Made by a program: the position numbers and the translations under genes. The notes under the pieces were generated by a model. It did no database searches. It was not told the DNA's origin and worked only from the letters and a program-made list of their open reading frames with translations. A stretch of 64,000 bases of DNA, from the NCBI GenBank assembly GCA_006538405.1, contig BJKQ01000006.1, positions 1,511,001 to 1,575,000 of the forward strand, in the 5' to 3' direction. This document shows, in pieces, positions 41,694 through 54,050 of this stretch. Source of the stretch: Hansfordia pulvinata. Lineage: Eukaryota > Ascomycota > Sordariomycetes > Xylariales. The first letter of the stretch is position 1, and each line of letters starts with the position of its first letter.

Positions 41694-44600
41694 TGATTTC
41701 CCCTGTTCATCACTGACGGCGAGCCGAAGGTCAAGCTACTAGACACGGCGCCCGCGTAAAGGGAGGTGGTGTGTGGCAAGGCCACAGCACGAGTAGACGT
41801 ACGGATCAGTGTATGTCGTATATCTCATGGATGCTTTTTGAGTTCCCAGGCGCAGCTGGCCCACACTGGACCTGCATACATACGGACGGCTGCGTATACT
41901 CTTATTAATCCTCACAACCCTTTGATGAGACGAATACCCGTACTCGGCAGACGCTTGGACACCCGCACCCGCACCCGCCCTCGCCCTCCGTAGGTGCGAA
42001 ACGCGAGCCGGCGAGGCGAGGGCTGCCCGTGGAGAGGCCAGACCGGGGGCCGGGTGCGAAGTGTCGAGGAGACCAGGTCAGGGATATGGGGGGGGGGGGG
42101 GGTCTCATCCACCTGTCGAACGGGGCTGGATCCCTCGGTTGTGTCACGTCACTGCTGGACAAGGGCTCCCCTCCAGTGTGGTATTTGAGTACGAGTGAGT
42201 AGGGTGAGTAGGTTGGTAGGTAGGTGGGCGTGGTGATGCGAGGAAAACGGCAAGGATGGGAGGCCAGGGTCTCGTTGGAGACTGGTTGGCCCGGACGGCG
42301 GTTGCTCACACGGTCGTTGTATCTGCCTTCCAGACATCTGAGATACACTTGAGATTGAGCACGCTTTGGTACGAGTTCGCTCGTACAAGCCCGGACACAC
42401 GCGAGATTGAGTACGACGGCTGGTGGATGGGCGTATTGACGCCATCTCATTCATACGCTCGTGCGCTGGTCTTTTCCTTCCACACGGCCGGACCCAGGGC
42501 GAGATGGAGAAGAGCCGCGTCCCCGAATCTCGCAGCCCCGGCTGCCAGAATACTTGCCGGACACGCCCCGAGCGAGGGGGCTGTGTTGGGGGTTGACTAC
42601 AATTATGAAGACTGGGCGACGATCCGGCGAATGCCTGGGTGGATATGGGCTGTACGTGTATACCACACACCCGGAACTACCTCTGCTCTATACTGTCCGC
42701 ACTCAGACGCCTTGGAGGCGCATACTCGTACTCCACACAGCCACAGCGCCGCACGCCCGCGACTCGCATCGTGGAAGGGGGACCGGACACACATGCAGGT
42801 ACTCGTACTCGCCCTGTATTAGACATTCCCGTCGCATGTGCTTTTTCCCACTTATACCGCAATGTGAGCGCTCTGCGCGGCCTGGGCCAATCGTGGTGTG
42901 CACTGCTGGGGGAAGACGCTCAGCTGCCTGACCTACGAGTAACGATACCTGCATGCCGCACTCCTACATCCCTACACGCAATGTAAAGGTAGCTGAGGAC
43001 GAGACAGTATACCCCGAGTGCATCACCTCCCGCAAAGAATAAGCACGCCGCCGTGCGTCCAATGCCGTCCCGCATGCTGGGAAATCTAGCCGAGACACTA
43101 CAAAGCCAGCCTCCGCGAGTACGCGTCCCTTCTTGGCGCGCCCCTGAGTCGGCCTGTCCTCGTATGGTCTCTCGCCTCGACAGGGTTTTCGTCCTGTGCT
43201 GGCTGGCAGGCAGGCAGTGGCCGCTGGGACGGACGCGGGGTCGGCGCAGTCGAATCACAAGATGTGACATGCCCTATCATTCATGCGCATAGATGCGGTG
43301 CGGTGCGGCGCTCTGTGTAGCGCTGAACTGCACTGCACGTTGCCGACGTAGCACACGCAAGCATTGATCTCCCTCAGTCGCATCGAACGAACGTCACTGG
43401 GATACGACGAAAGCCTCGTGGCCTGTCGCGTTTCAGCCCTCGCCGCCCCATGAACTCGTCTTCAGCCGGGGAAACAGCTCCCAGCAGCTGCCGAGGCCAC
43501 AGCTACGAGTATGCATCATCCGTAGCCCGTGCGCCTCTCAGTTGTGCTCAAGGCTGCCTTGCCTCCGTGGACATACAGGCAAGGGTACGCGTAGACAGAC
43601 CAGTGACGCTGCACGTGACTCTTGGCCCCCCAGCACTGAAAGGCTGATGAGCCCACCCGTGTCATAGAAAGTGCCGAGAATGACTGCTCCAGCATACCAA
43701 GGCGATGTGCCTGCCGACGAGGTAATCTCTTTCCGATTGCGAACATCCCGCCGCATTCTTCCGGATACCAGATTGGCCGTGGGAGTGACCATCAGCAGCC
43801 CGTCGTCGTCATGCCACGCCAGAACAGCGGCCCACCAAAGAGATATCCGTCGAAATGTCCCAAAGACCAGGCTGGCGGGTACGCCCACACAGGATGGCAA
43901 AGCTACCGGGCTACCGGAGAGCAAAACAAGGCCAGCGCGGCGCAAGGCCGTTATTGGTCCTCGTGTCTTGCCCACCCGCCGGGGGCATTATTAGGCTGTG
44001 GTCGAGGCGCCGCATCCCTTGTTTCAAACCCAGACAATTGCCGACTTGGTTATAATCCGGTCCGATCGTCTTTGCAGAGACTTCCGACGCGAGCACCAAA
44101 TGCATTGCATGGCTCTGTCTGCTCGTGTATTGAGGTGAAGCATGGTGACCTGGCAAGTCAGTCATCAATCAGCTTGGCCGTTATGTAATTGTGATCATTT
44201 CTCACCTCTCGTTTCCCCCTCCCAAGCCAGGAGTAGCGTGCGAGTACTCGAGCAACTGGACTGTCATGGAGTCAAGGGCTCTCTTAGTCCGGCTAGGCGC
44301 CAGCTGAGGAGACGCCGCTTTGTATCTTTGGGATCAATAAACTTGACAGTTTAGCCCCGTCGCCGTCGCCTCGCTCCATTGTGCCATGCGTTATACCCGT
44401 CTTAGCAAAAAACTCCCGCCGCTAAGGGGACGTCGACGGCCCTCCAACGGGCGACGGCGCCGTCCTTTAGTGGCCGCCCGCCATCTGGTGCGACCAGCGC
44501 TAGGCCGATGGGCACGATGGGAGGAGGGACTTGAGAGGTACGAGCCTCTCCGGTGGACTGAGATGGGCTGGATACTTGCACGCGCAATAGCGTCTGGCCT

Positions 44601-47600
44601 TGACGGCGTCGCTTGTCACGCCGTGTGCGTGCGGCTCCACGCGTACGAACAAGTGAGCGGGTAGCCATCCCCATTATCCAGCTGGGAGACGGGCCAGGAC
44701 GCGCCAAGAAGTTGCAAAAGCCGGCCTTATCCAACCAGGCGGGACGTCCATCCGTCTGTCTGTTCCTCGCGGCGGAATCCGCCCGCCGTGCTCGTAGTCG
44801 TGCGCAGCGCGTGATGAGGGGGTACTCGCGCGGATACTCGTGGTCGCCATCTTGTGCAAGTGTCTTCTCTGTCCAGATTGCGCGGGCACGGAATTCTCCG
44901 TCCCATGCATCTGGCCTCCGCCCCATGCATCTGGCCTGGGGTGCACGCCCGTACGAGACATTGCAGGTAGCCTGCCGCGCGTACAGTCTCGCATAGTGGC
45001 CGTCATGGCGGCATGGGCTTGCTAGGACACTTCCGGCTTCGAGGCCTCTGGGGACGGTCCGGTAGCTGACGAGCTGAGCGGGTTTGATTGGGTTCAATCC
45101 GGGTGGCGCCCGGAGTCGTGCGCAAGGCGTGCGACGCGATAGCTGATAGCTGACAGCTCTGTGAGTGCATTGCATGCTCGTACGAGACGAGAGGACTCCG
45201 CCCGATGCAACCTGCAGCAGGGCAGGACCGTCTTGCCCGCGCACGAGTACCAGTATCTGTGCGCACCGGTAATGCGAGTCTGCGGTCGTACACAGACTGA
45301 GAGACACGAGCATGCGCACGCAGGCTTGAACCCACCCCTCCCATCTCGCGCTGGTGCCATCTGTTTCTGGTGCGCTGTGACAGCCCCGTGATAACGACGG
45401 TGATGGTCGACTCGGCAGTTGGAGCCACCTCACTGCCGATGGCCGGCTCTGACTAGGCTAGGCCAGGTCAGCGTATGGCCCGTAGCCACACACGACCACA
45501 AATACCTATACAATGCAGCCGCTCGCACCAAGCCCACGGCGGCAGACAGGTTGACCCCGCGTACAAGCATAAGCGTACCAAAGGTAAGGTAGGCGGCGTC
45601 AGCTGATAGACGGGGGCTGGCGTTGATAGGCCGCGGCGTCGCCATGCCGGACAGTGGTGCTGCAAGACAGTGCACAAGACATGGCAGGACAAGACAGTCT
45701 TGAAGGCCGTCCGTGGCTTTTCCCCGCGTCTCAACCCGGTCCCGTACGAGTATGCCCTTTGCAGCAGGTCCCTGAGATCTAGCCTCCAATTGCAGGCCCC
45801 CTCCGTTAGAAGACGGGTAGGTGATGGTGGTCGGACCGTTCGCTCCCAGACCCCAGAGTCATGAGGACTCGACGGCCAAAGGAAGCCTCTCTGTTGCCAT
45901 GTTGGGGGATCGGCGGCCGGAGAGACGGCGCAATCAGCGGACGCGGTTGATATGCAGCCACAAGGGCGCCAACCAAGCGGTCCGGAGGCGTCCCCGAGCA
46001 ACTCCCTGTCTTTTCGGCGGTGTCGCGGTGACCCCGTTGCCACAGGGTGTCGGCAGAGACGAGAAGCTGACGGCAGCAGGGCCCGGGTGGTCGAGGCGGG
46101 ATATATGATTACCTGATGTTGTGTCGGGATTCGAGACAGGCTCACCCGGCGACCCAGGGCACAAACATGTGTCGGGCGTGGGGTGATGCTGAGTTTGGCC
46201 GGCCCTGAGTCTCACGTGGATGCCAGAGCAGCGGGATTGGTGGTGCGTCAAGTTGTCGATGGAGGGCCAGATGTCCTCTATTTCGCGCGCCATCTCGAGA
46301 TGTCATTGGAATAGGATGGCGAATGTCGACGAGTGTGACAAGACACGAGGATCAAACCCGCTCTTTCTCTCCTCCTCAGGCGGCATCGTATGAGCTTCTG
46401 GGCAGGCACGACCAGCCCAACGTAAACTGCCCGCAATAATTGGCTGCCCGGGGCGAATTTAGGCGGAACGTAAGGCACGTGTACTCGTACGCGCGCAGTC
46501 GAGACCCTGTGGTAGTCAGATACATTAGGTACCTATGTACAAGCTATAAAAACCTTCGTCTCTGCCCGGCACCACCTAATGCACTGTACCTACTCGTGAC
46601 ACTTCTACAGATAGAATGCGCCTCCAACATCCATGGATCCACCGCAGGCATGGCTGTCGGCAGCTGAGGCAGTACAGGCGGGCACCGCGTTTCTTCAATG
46701 ATGTGCCTGTTAGACAGGCGACTCCATTTACATGTACCTTGTAAGATACGTGCACCTGGGACATCTATCAAGGGACTCGACTGGGCAGCGTCGTGGGTGG
46801 GCCCTTTGTACACTCGTACTCCGGCTACGATCTATGTAGGTCCGTACATGTGTGAAGGGGCACCTTTGGGGGCCAGTAGCCTCACCGGGCCAGCTACCTC
46901 CTCCAGCTACGTACCTACCTCTATCGAGTACCGCTCGTATGGCTTGGAGCCATGAAGGTCAGCTCCAGCTGGAATTCACCCTACAGCTGGGGCTCACGCC
47001 TGGCGGAGGGTCAGGGCTGATCCATGCAGTTCAACAGATACAAAGGTACGGCGATAGGCACTTATTCCACATGTATGTAGGTACGCTTCCTTGCGCGTGG
47101 TAGCTGCTCAAAGCACTCTCGGCACCTACCTGATACATGTAGGTACTCGTAGGTGGGCTGCCAACCAATGGACAGGCGCTGTCGTTATTCCCCCGGATGC
47201 TTGCACGCGTCCCGGCTTCATCGACTCCTCTCATCAGCCGCCGCCGCCGCATCGTCGCCTCGCCCTGAGATTAGCCCAAGGCTGCCCCCCTGCCAGGCCC
47301 TTCCCCAGCACGAGTACGAGTATACGGAATCCACGATACCGCCGAGTATACCATCCTCCGAGGCATCCCCGATCGTCACCGCACACCGTGGCTGGCTGGC
47401 GCCGACTGACGGCGACATCGACGACCGCTGGCGACAAGCCGCCGCCTGACTATCGAGCCGCCGCCCATCCTTCTGCTGCACTCCCTCGCACAGCGCCATA
47501 GATGGCTTCTCGCTGGCCATCGAGCCCTGCACGTCACGAGCGATGTTTCCCTAGCCCCGTCGCACTTGGGCGCGACACGATCCATGGCGCTTGACCCCTT

Positions 47601-49638
47601 ATCTCCAACTCGACCGCCCCCTTTCGGCCCGTCAGACTCGAACACTGTCTTGCTGCCCGGAATGCGTCGACACTCGTCTCACCACTCCAAATGGCCTGCG
47701 TCCCGACGGGCCCTACCTTCTTTCTCCCCATCCTGAGGCGGCGCATGCATGCCCGCTGGCTTCACGCCGCCACGGCCATGGGCCCCTGGTTTCGCGCCGC
47801 CGCCATGTGCCTCTAGCGCGCACGCTGCCCTGGGGGACCACAGGCGAGAATTTGCTCAATATCCGTACCACGAGCATCAGCAGCTGCAGGTGGCTGACCA
47901 CGACCAATTTACCCGGCCCGCCGAGCTTGCGATAGGCCGAGACGCAGGCGCCCACCACCGGGTCCATGATGATCCTTGCCTGCAGCAGCCTCGGCGGCTG
48001 GGCGCCTTGTTCATTTGCCGAGTCGGCTCCTGGCGAGTGGTTGAGTATACTCGTCGCCACAGCGGCTTTCACCTGCACCTGCGAGACGGGCGAGCCCACG
48101 GTAATACGAATGCTCGTACGAGTCTGCGTGGGTACCAGTGCTCCCAAGCCGACCCGCTCACACCCGCCCGCGTGTCTCCAAGCCTGCATCAAAGCCCGCC
48201 GGCTTCCAGAGACCGATCATGATCTGACGCCGGTCGTCATCGCCGCACCTGCGGCGGAATCGGCCTTTCAGCCCCCGCCCAGGACCCCGGGCCGGCCATC
48301 CGCCTCTCATATTCACAAGGCAGCCTGCCATTGCTCTGCCGCTGTCCAACAGCCACAACTTCGCAAAGCCTGTCGTGAGGCGCTGGCCCCTCCTTCATTG
48401 ATGGGCCACAATAGCTCGCGCCCTAGCATCAGCATGTCATATGTTCATGTCCTCGCGTGTAGCGAATCATGCGCCCGGCGTCCAGACACTCCATGCCACC
48501 CGAAAGGGCAACATCCAAAGACTGTGTGCAACGGTCGTCGGCGTTGAGGCCGTGATGAGCGACCCAAAGGATGGAGGTCATGTGGAGGGGCCTTGAAACG
48601 AAAAAGGGGCGCCATTGGAATATGTCTGGCGCAGATGGTGCAGATGCAACGCCGCCCAGGAGCATGTTGGCAATGCACACACGCAGCCAGAAGCGATGGA
48701 GTCGACGCGCTCAGCGACAATGTGACCTGGGCCTGCACGAGCTGCAGTCCGGACTCCACCACCAACGGCTTCCACCCCATGCAAGCCGTGCTGCAACGCT
48801 TCTGTTCAGTGCCGGAAGGGATCGTGATCAGGTGGACGAGAGCGTTGGGGCCAGAAGTTCGGACGGCGCCGCCCCTCAGCCAGCATCCTTCTTTGACCCG
48901 TCTGCCCACTTATGCGCCGCTCCAACCGCCACCCCACAGCGTCGCCAGCTCGCTCGCTCGACGTTCGTTGTCGGCTGTCTGAGGGGAAATGTGCTGCTCA
49001 GACACGTCTATGGTGCCAGATACTCGACGCGAGAGCCAGACATGGCCCCCAACGCCGCGTGCGTGATATTCTGTGTCTTGCCCGCATTGCTCGGCATGGC
49101 CAATTAGACAGGCCCCGGTCGTGGCCTGCGTGCCTGCGTGTCCAGCGAACTGGCCCCCCCTCTGGGCCCCCTCCGCGCTCGCCCCTCGCCTGGCCTAAGC
49201 TGAAGGATGGGGCTGATGGGGCTTACAGGCCCCAGCTGGGCCCGGCTCACCGTCGCGACCTCTCCAAACCTCCCCGCCTCGTTCTCAGCTTCGAGGATCC
49301 GACTAGCCAGGATACAGTGGCAAATCTGGCAGTCCAGAAGACTCTGAAACCGAGGATTTCGCCACGATTTATAGTAAAGGATTCCCATCACCGCACAATC
49401 AACCTCCTGCCAATTTCCGGTCGCGCGCTCGCAGGCCGGCCGTGAGCTATTTCCTCCGCGGCCTCGCTTCGACACGAATTCTTCTGCTCTTCTCTGCAAG
49501 GTTCGTCCAGAATAGATCCAATCAGAATAGTATCTTGCGCACGCGCTGAGCACAAGGCGAGCGACGATCCGGATTCCTGTCAGACTTGGGCACTCAGGAT
49601 CATCTTCGCAGTCGCCGCATCCACTGCTGGCGGTGCCT

Positions 49639-49644
49639 TATATA
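49639..49644 (+). promoter_or_regulatory. TATA box of the 49.7-kb gene
   Basis: TATATA lies 79-84 bases upstream of the ATG at 49723, a normal distance for a short fungal leader. Confidence 0.55.
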
Positions 49645-49722
49645 CGACCTTGGATACCCCGCCGTTCACAAGCCATCCAGCACGGCAACCCCCTCGTCGC
49701 ACATCCACAATCTTGACACAAC

Positions 49723-50262
49723 ATGGCTTGCACGCAACAAAGCACTAGAACCGAGCGTCTAGCTGGCATCAAATTCACGATGCCGCAGACCAGGTCTCAC
49801 TTCTCCGGCCTGTCCTCGCCAGCCAGCAGCTTCGTGTACACATGCTCATCGCCGCGATTGGCCATCCCCGAGCCCTCGCTGCCGTCCACTCTGTCTGACG
49901 GCGAGGAAGCGCCTTTCGACGACTACGTGTCTGAGCTCAGCTCCATGACATCGGTCTCGGAGCTCATTGAGACGACCAAGAGCCTGTCCTTGACCCAAGC
50001 CAAGCCCGCTTCATGCGCACCGCAGTGCGAACAGCAGTCTCTGCTCGGCAGCTTTGAGGGTATCGGCTCGCAATTCGGCAGCCTCGGCCAGACAACATCC
50101 TTGCCCTCGTTGGAAAACGAATGGCTCCCCGGCAGCAGCCACACAGAAGTCGCCTCTTCATGCCTCTTGCTCGACACTTTGCTCGAAAGAGCCCTGCCGG
50201 GTTCGCACTACTCCCCGAGCCTGGAATCGATCAAGGACCTGGAGGAGATCTTTGCTATGTGA
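49723..50262 (+). CDS. small acidic Ser-rich protein of unknown function
   Basis: A single-exon frame of 179 residues starts MACTQQSTRTERLAGIKFTM and ends SPSLESIKDLEEIFAM. A TATA box stands upstream, and codons are biased to C/G endings as in the known genes. The protein is acidic and Ser/Leu-rich, with segments DGEEAPFDDYVSELSSMTSV and LLLDTLLERALPGSHY. It has no signal peptide, membrane span or finger. Short acidic Ser-rich proteins of this kind are often regulatory or stress-induced in fungi, but I cannot place it in a family. A long T/C-rich tract (50325-50412) follows, which is likely 3' UTR. The gene stands alone between two gene-poor blocks. Confidence 0.7.
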   Translation: MACTQQSTRTERLAGIKFTMPQTRSHFSGLSSPASSFVYTCSSPRLAIPEPSLPSTLSDGEEAPFDDYVSELSSMTSVSELIETTKSLSLTQAKPASCAPQCEQQSLLGSFEGIGSQFGSLGQTTSLPSLENEWLPGSSHTEVASSCLLLDTLLERALPGSHYSPSLESIKDLEEIFAM

Positions 50263-53200
50263 TCAGGGCGCGATATTCGGATGCATACGGTCCTGGGAGG
50301 GGCAACGCTGCCTGCTCTCTTTCGACCACTTTTCCTTTTCTCTTGTTTTTTCTTTCTTGTTTCTACTTCTCATTTTCTTCGGTCTTTTTTTTTCTTTTCT
50401 CTTTTCTTCGATGATACCCAGCGCGACTACGGGCGCGAGCTTTTTCCTCCAGTCTTCCTCAGTCACACTCATATATGTTCAATTTCTCTCCTCTTTATTT
50501 TCTCTTTATTATTTTCATACACCATAGATCGCTCGCATGCCAGCGAGGCGCTTCCGAAGCATAGCATCTCTACTAGATTCCGGCCTGATAGACAGAGTCC
50601 AATGATAAGAGCCACATCACACGGCGAAGATGACACACTACAACGATCACCCTGGTCATTCCCAGTCTCCTAGTGATACGAAGTGAAAAGCGACTAGGAG
50701 CCCTAATCTCCTGTCCTTGAAGTAGCATGCAGCACGCTGGGAACACATTTGCCCCAACTACCTACCTACCTACATGTTCCTGTCGAAACAGATGAGGGCT
50801 GGCCCCGAAACTGCCGTGAGTCTTGGGGGGGCGACGGCCGGCCTCAGGCTCGGGTGAGCTTGCCGGCGCGGCCAGGGAACGCGCTGGGCTCCGCCGGGAC
50901 CCCGGCAGACGACGAGCGTAGTTCGCTTTGCCGTTTCCTCGAGAGGCAGGGCACACCTAGCATGAGGGCGCGCGCGCGCCTTCTGCGTTTCTTCACCCGG
51001 CCTTCTCCCCCGCCCCTTTTTTTTTGTCCGACTACCGGAATCGCTTCTTCTCCCTGCAATCGTTCATCATGAATCATCTTTTCCATCAGGAAAGGGGCGT
51101 TGATGAAGAGCAGGGGGGGGGGGGGGGGGGCGCAAGGGAGCAGTTGGAGGAGGCATTTTGCTTTCTGGTCTGTCGGTAGATGCGTTTTGCGCTTTACCCC
51201 CCCCCCCCCCCCCTGCGGCATTTTTCTCCTATATTTTATCATATTTTATTTTATTTTCAAACACGAGATCTAGGCTATTTTGCCTTGCGGAGGCGGCGCG
51301 GTTATTTGTCTGGTCCTGGCGACCCGGGAACAGAGTAAAGAAGCCGGTCGCTCCGTATCCCCCATCCTAACAAGAGGTCTGGAATAAGGGGGGGGGGGGG
51401 GTGGTTGGAGGTGATTCTTCGTTCGGGTAGCGCTTGGTAGAGCGGTGTTTTTTGTTTTCGTTGGGCGAGGCGCGGGGTTTTTTGGGACGACTTGTCGAAA
51501 GGCAGGGGGGAACCTCCAAAAGGGGGGGCGGGGGGGCAAAAGCCGGGGATGCGCCACCTACCTACGTACGATTCTTCAGAGCATCGCTTCTCGACTCGGA
51601 GGGGGGAAGGAAGGGGGTAAGCACCGTGGCGTCCATTCATCGCGTCGCGGAGCGCGCCTGGAAACAATTTCGTATCAACCTGGGGTCGTTTCGTCTCGGG
51701 CCAGCCAGTGAGTCTGGGGGAGCTTTTACACTCTCAAAACTGGGAGTTGCAATGATAGTCAGTTCTGCCATGTCAAGGCCGTGACTGGCCCGCCCCGGCG
51801 AAGGTCTCAGCTACCCGCGTTCCCGGTCAAGAAGATGCGCAAAGGGCTATGCCTCGCTGGGATCCCGTCCCAGGATGAATCGACATCTGAGCCTTATCAT
51901 CTCAAGACCGCCGGAGGGACTCGGATGCACGCCGACGACGTGACCCTATCTCGCGCACGTGGTCCTGGCTGTCTGAAGCCGCGTAAAGGCGAGTCTAGTA
52001 ATAGCACGAACCCCATGATGATGGAGAATCCGGGAATCGTGTCCCTGCCAAGCAGCCATCGCAAGTCTCCTGCGAGACGAGGGGCCGAAACTACCAAGCG
52101 AGCACACAGGACAGGCTCTGGAGAGGCGCCGTAGTGACTTGTCGCGCATGTCCTCTGAGAGTTTTCCACGGAGAGTTCGACTCCGGCCGAGATAAACCAA
52201 GTGCCTCCGTGGGTTGTCCCCGCGAGCATGGCTGACCTGCGCCCTCCTCATGGATATCAAGACTCGAGTGGCATCGTGGATAGCAGGCGGGATGAACTCG
52301 GAAATCGGATGCTGGAAGACCCTCAATTAGTATTCTTTAGAGAAGCTACTCGACACCCGGTTGTCTTTTTTGGCAGTCCTAGTCGAGAGAAGAGGGAAGG
52401 ACTGGCCCAGCAATCGTACAGAGTGCGTCAATCGTGCACGTGGCTGAACTAATTCAGTCCGCAACCAAGGCCAGCGTGAGATGATGAACCGTACATCAGC
52501 TAGGGCCCCAGCCAACACTTTCCTGTGTGAAACTGAATGGTTTCGTCTCGGTTCTGACATTCCAGTGAGTGTCGCGCACGCCATGCGTATGGCAGATTGC
52601 TACCGACGCTCATGTGGCGGAGGTTTCCTTGCCTCTAGGTGTCCATCTTCTACTCTCCCATCATCTTTGAGATCTAATGGCTAGCCGAAATTGTAGCTGC
52701 TTTGGCCACTGCAGAGGTCCAATGAGTGACATATCCCCTGACAACTCCATACTCGGGCAGCAGAGTCGCGAACAAGGCCCGGGCTTGTTCGGGTTCTGTG
52801 CCAGAGCCCCGAGTCCTGGAACACAACAGTTGATCTGACGACAGCAGGGCAGTATGAGAACGTGAAAGACATGAGTATCCGATAGGCACTCCCTGAGCGG
52901 ATTTGATCTGGCCAGCGGAGTCGTCGTTCTACCCGGCTTGACTGGGCACCACGCGGTGTGAAATTCGTGGTAGCGAGCGCGTCTTTGGGTTGGGCTAACA
53001 GCTTTGCTGGTCGTGGATGGACTTGCATCACAGGCCGATATGAGCCGAGGAGTTGGGGTGTTGAACAGCGCCAGGTCGCTCTCCCCGACCGTTCGGGATT
53101 TGTCGGCAAGTCGATGGCGTACAAGAGTTGTCAGATCTTCGCCTGCTCAAGAAGAAACTCTCATGCCAGTCAGGCAAGTGGGCGTCCGAAACATACATAC

Positions 53201-54050
53201 CAATATAGTGGACTGGGTCAGCTGATGTCGACATGCCCTGCCTGCCTCGACGATAGAGTGGTAAGAACCTTTGAAAAGACAATGTTTTCCACCGACTTGG
53301 TTGCCATTGATAAGTGCAAAGCATCGCACTATAGCACATGCACCCAAAGGCACTTCGCCCGACATTGACGACACAATCTTGATGGAGCGATCAACGCGCG
53401 GTGAGATCCTTGGCCTCTCCGAGTCAGGAGACTATTTTGTGCGCCAGACCGAGCGTACACCTCGCGGTATCAGGGAGAGCTCGTTGTATTCGACCGGCCC
53501 GCGCACGGTTGGCCTCTCGCGCGAACAGCCCGGCTGCCGGCGGCGCTCTCTATCGCGCTTGATTATGTATATGCTTCACTCCGAATCGTTTCTTGACCGG
53601 GTCGACCCAGTAAGCCTCCCCATGGCCGACCCGGTCCTCGTGTACCAGATGTTGAATTGTCCTCGCGCGCGTGTTGAATACGCGCCTCATCTTCCGGATG
53701 GGTGCTTGCGAGCTTCAGCGTCCCTTGCGCCAGTTCATGTGGCAGACAAAGGCCCGGTGTCTCCATACTCTTCTTCCTCTTGTCGTCTTGCGTGGGCCAG
53801 CTTCCGTTTCGTCTGTTTAGGAGCGGCCCGGCCCCCCTTTTCCGTGGTGCTTTGGCCCCCTTGTCTATCATATAAAACAGATTGGTACAAACAAGCACGC
53901 CGGCCAAATTTCAACCAAGTGGTATCGCCCGCAGTAAACGTCACAAAAGTGCTGCTTGTTGAATCATGTCGTCCATTCCGGCCACGCATCCGGCTCTCTT
54001 TTCGCAGCCAAGAAGCGGTTGACGCTTCAAGCGGCTGCTTCAAACGCCGC
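50263..54050. other. gene-poor block with several G/C tracts
   Basis: No gene is supported. The first 250 bases are T/C-rich and probably 3' UTR of the 49.7-kb gene. G or C runs of 14-18 bases occur at 51113-51130, 51197-51213 and 51388-51401. A plus-strand frame starting at 53271 runs into the ethanolamine kinase gene on the other strand and is not coding. Confidence 0.45.
51113..51213. repeat. G tract and C tract facing each other
   Basis: 18 G (51113-51130) and 17 C (51197-51213) are separated by 66 bases. On one strand they could pair as a long inverted repeat with that loop. Confidence 0.7.

Larger units (their letters stand above)
39653..49722. other. 10-kb gene-poor block
   Basis: I can support no gene over these 10 kb. 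The first 700 bases are GC-rich upstream DNA of the zinc-finger gene with a GGCAA repeat (40046-40080). The rest has mixed composition with ten or more TACTCGTA/TACGAGTA octamers between 40.7 and 47.3 kb, a TGTC repeat at 41661-41693, a 15-base G run at 42088-42102, and CTAC-type repeats. The longest frame (minus, 44402-45433) is Arg/Ser-rich with no splice signals or motifs and appears to be chance. Confidence 0.5.

Noticed and set aside
44402..45433. 343-codon minus-strand frame in the gene-poor block
   Set aside because: No splice signals, motifs or codon bias; composition follows local GC content.
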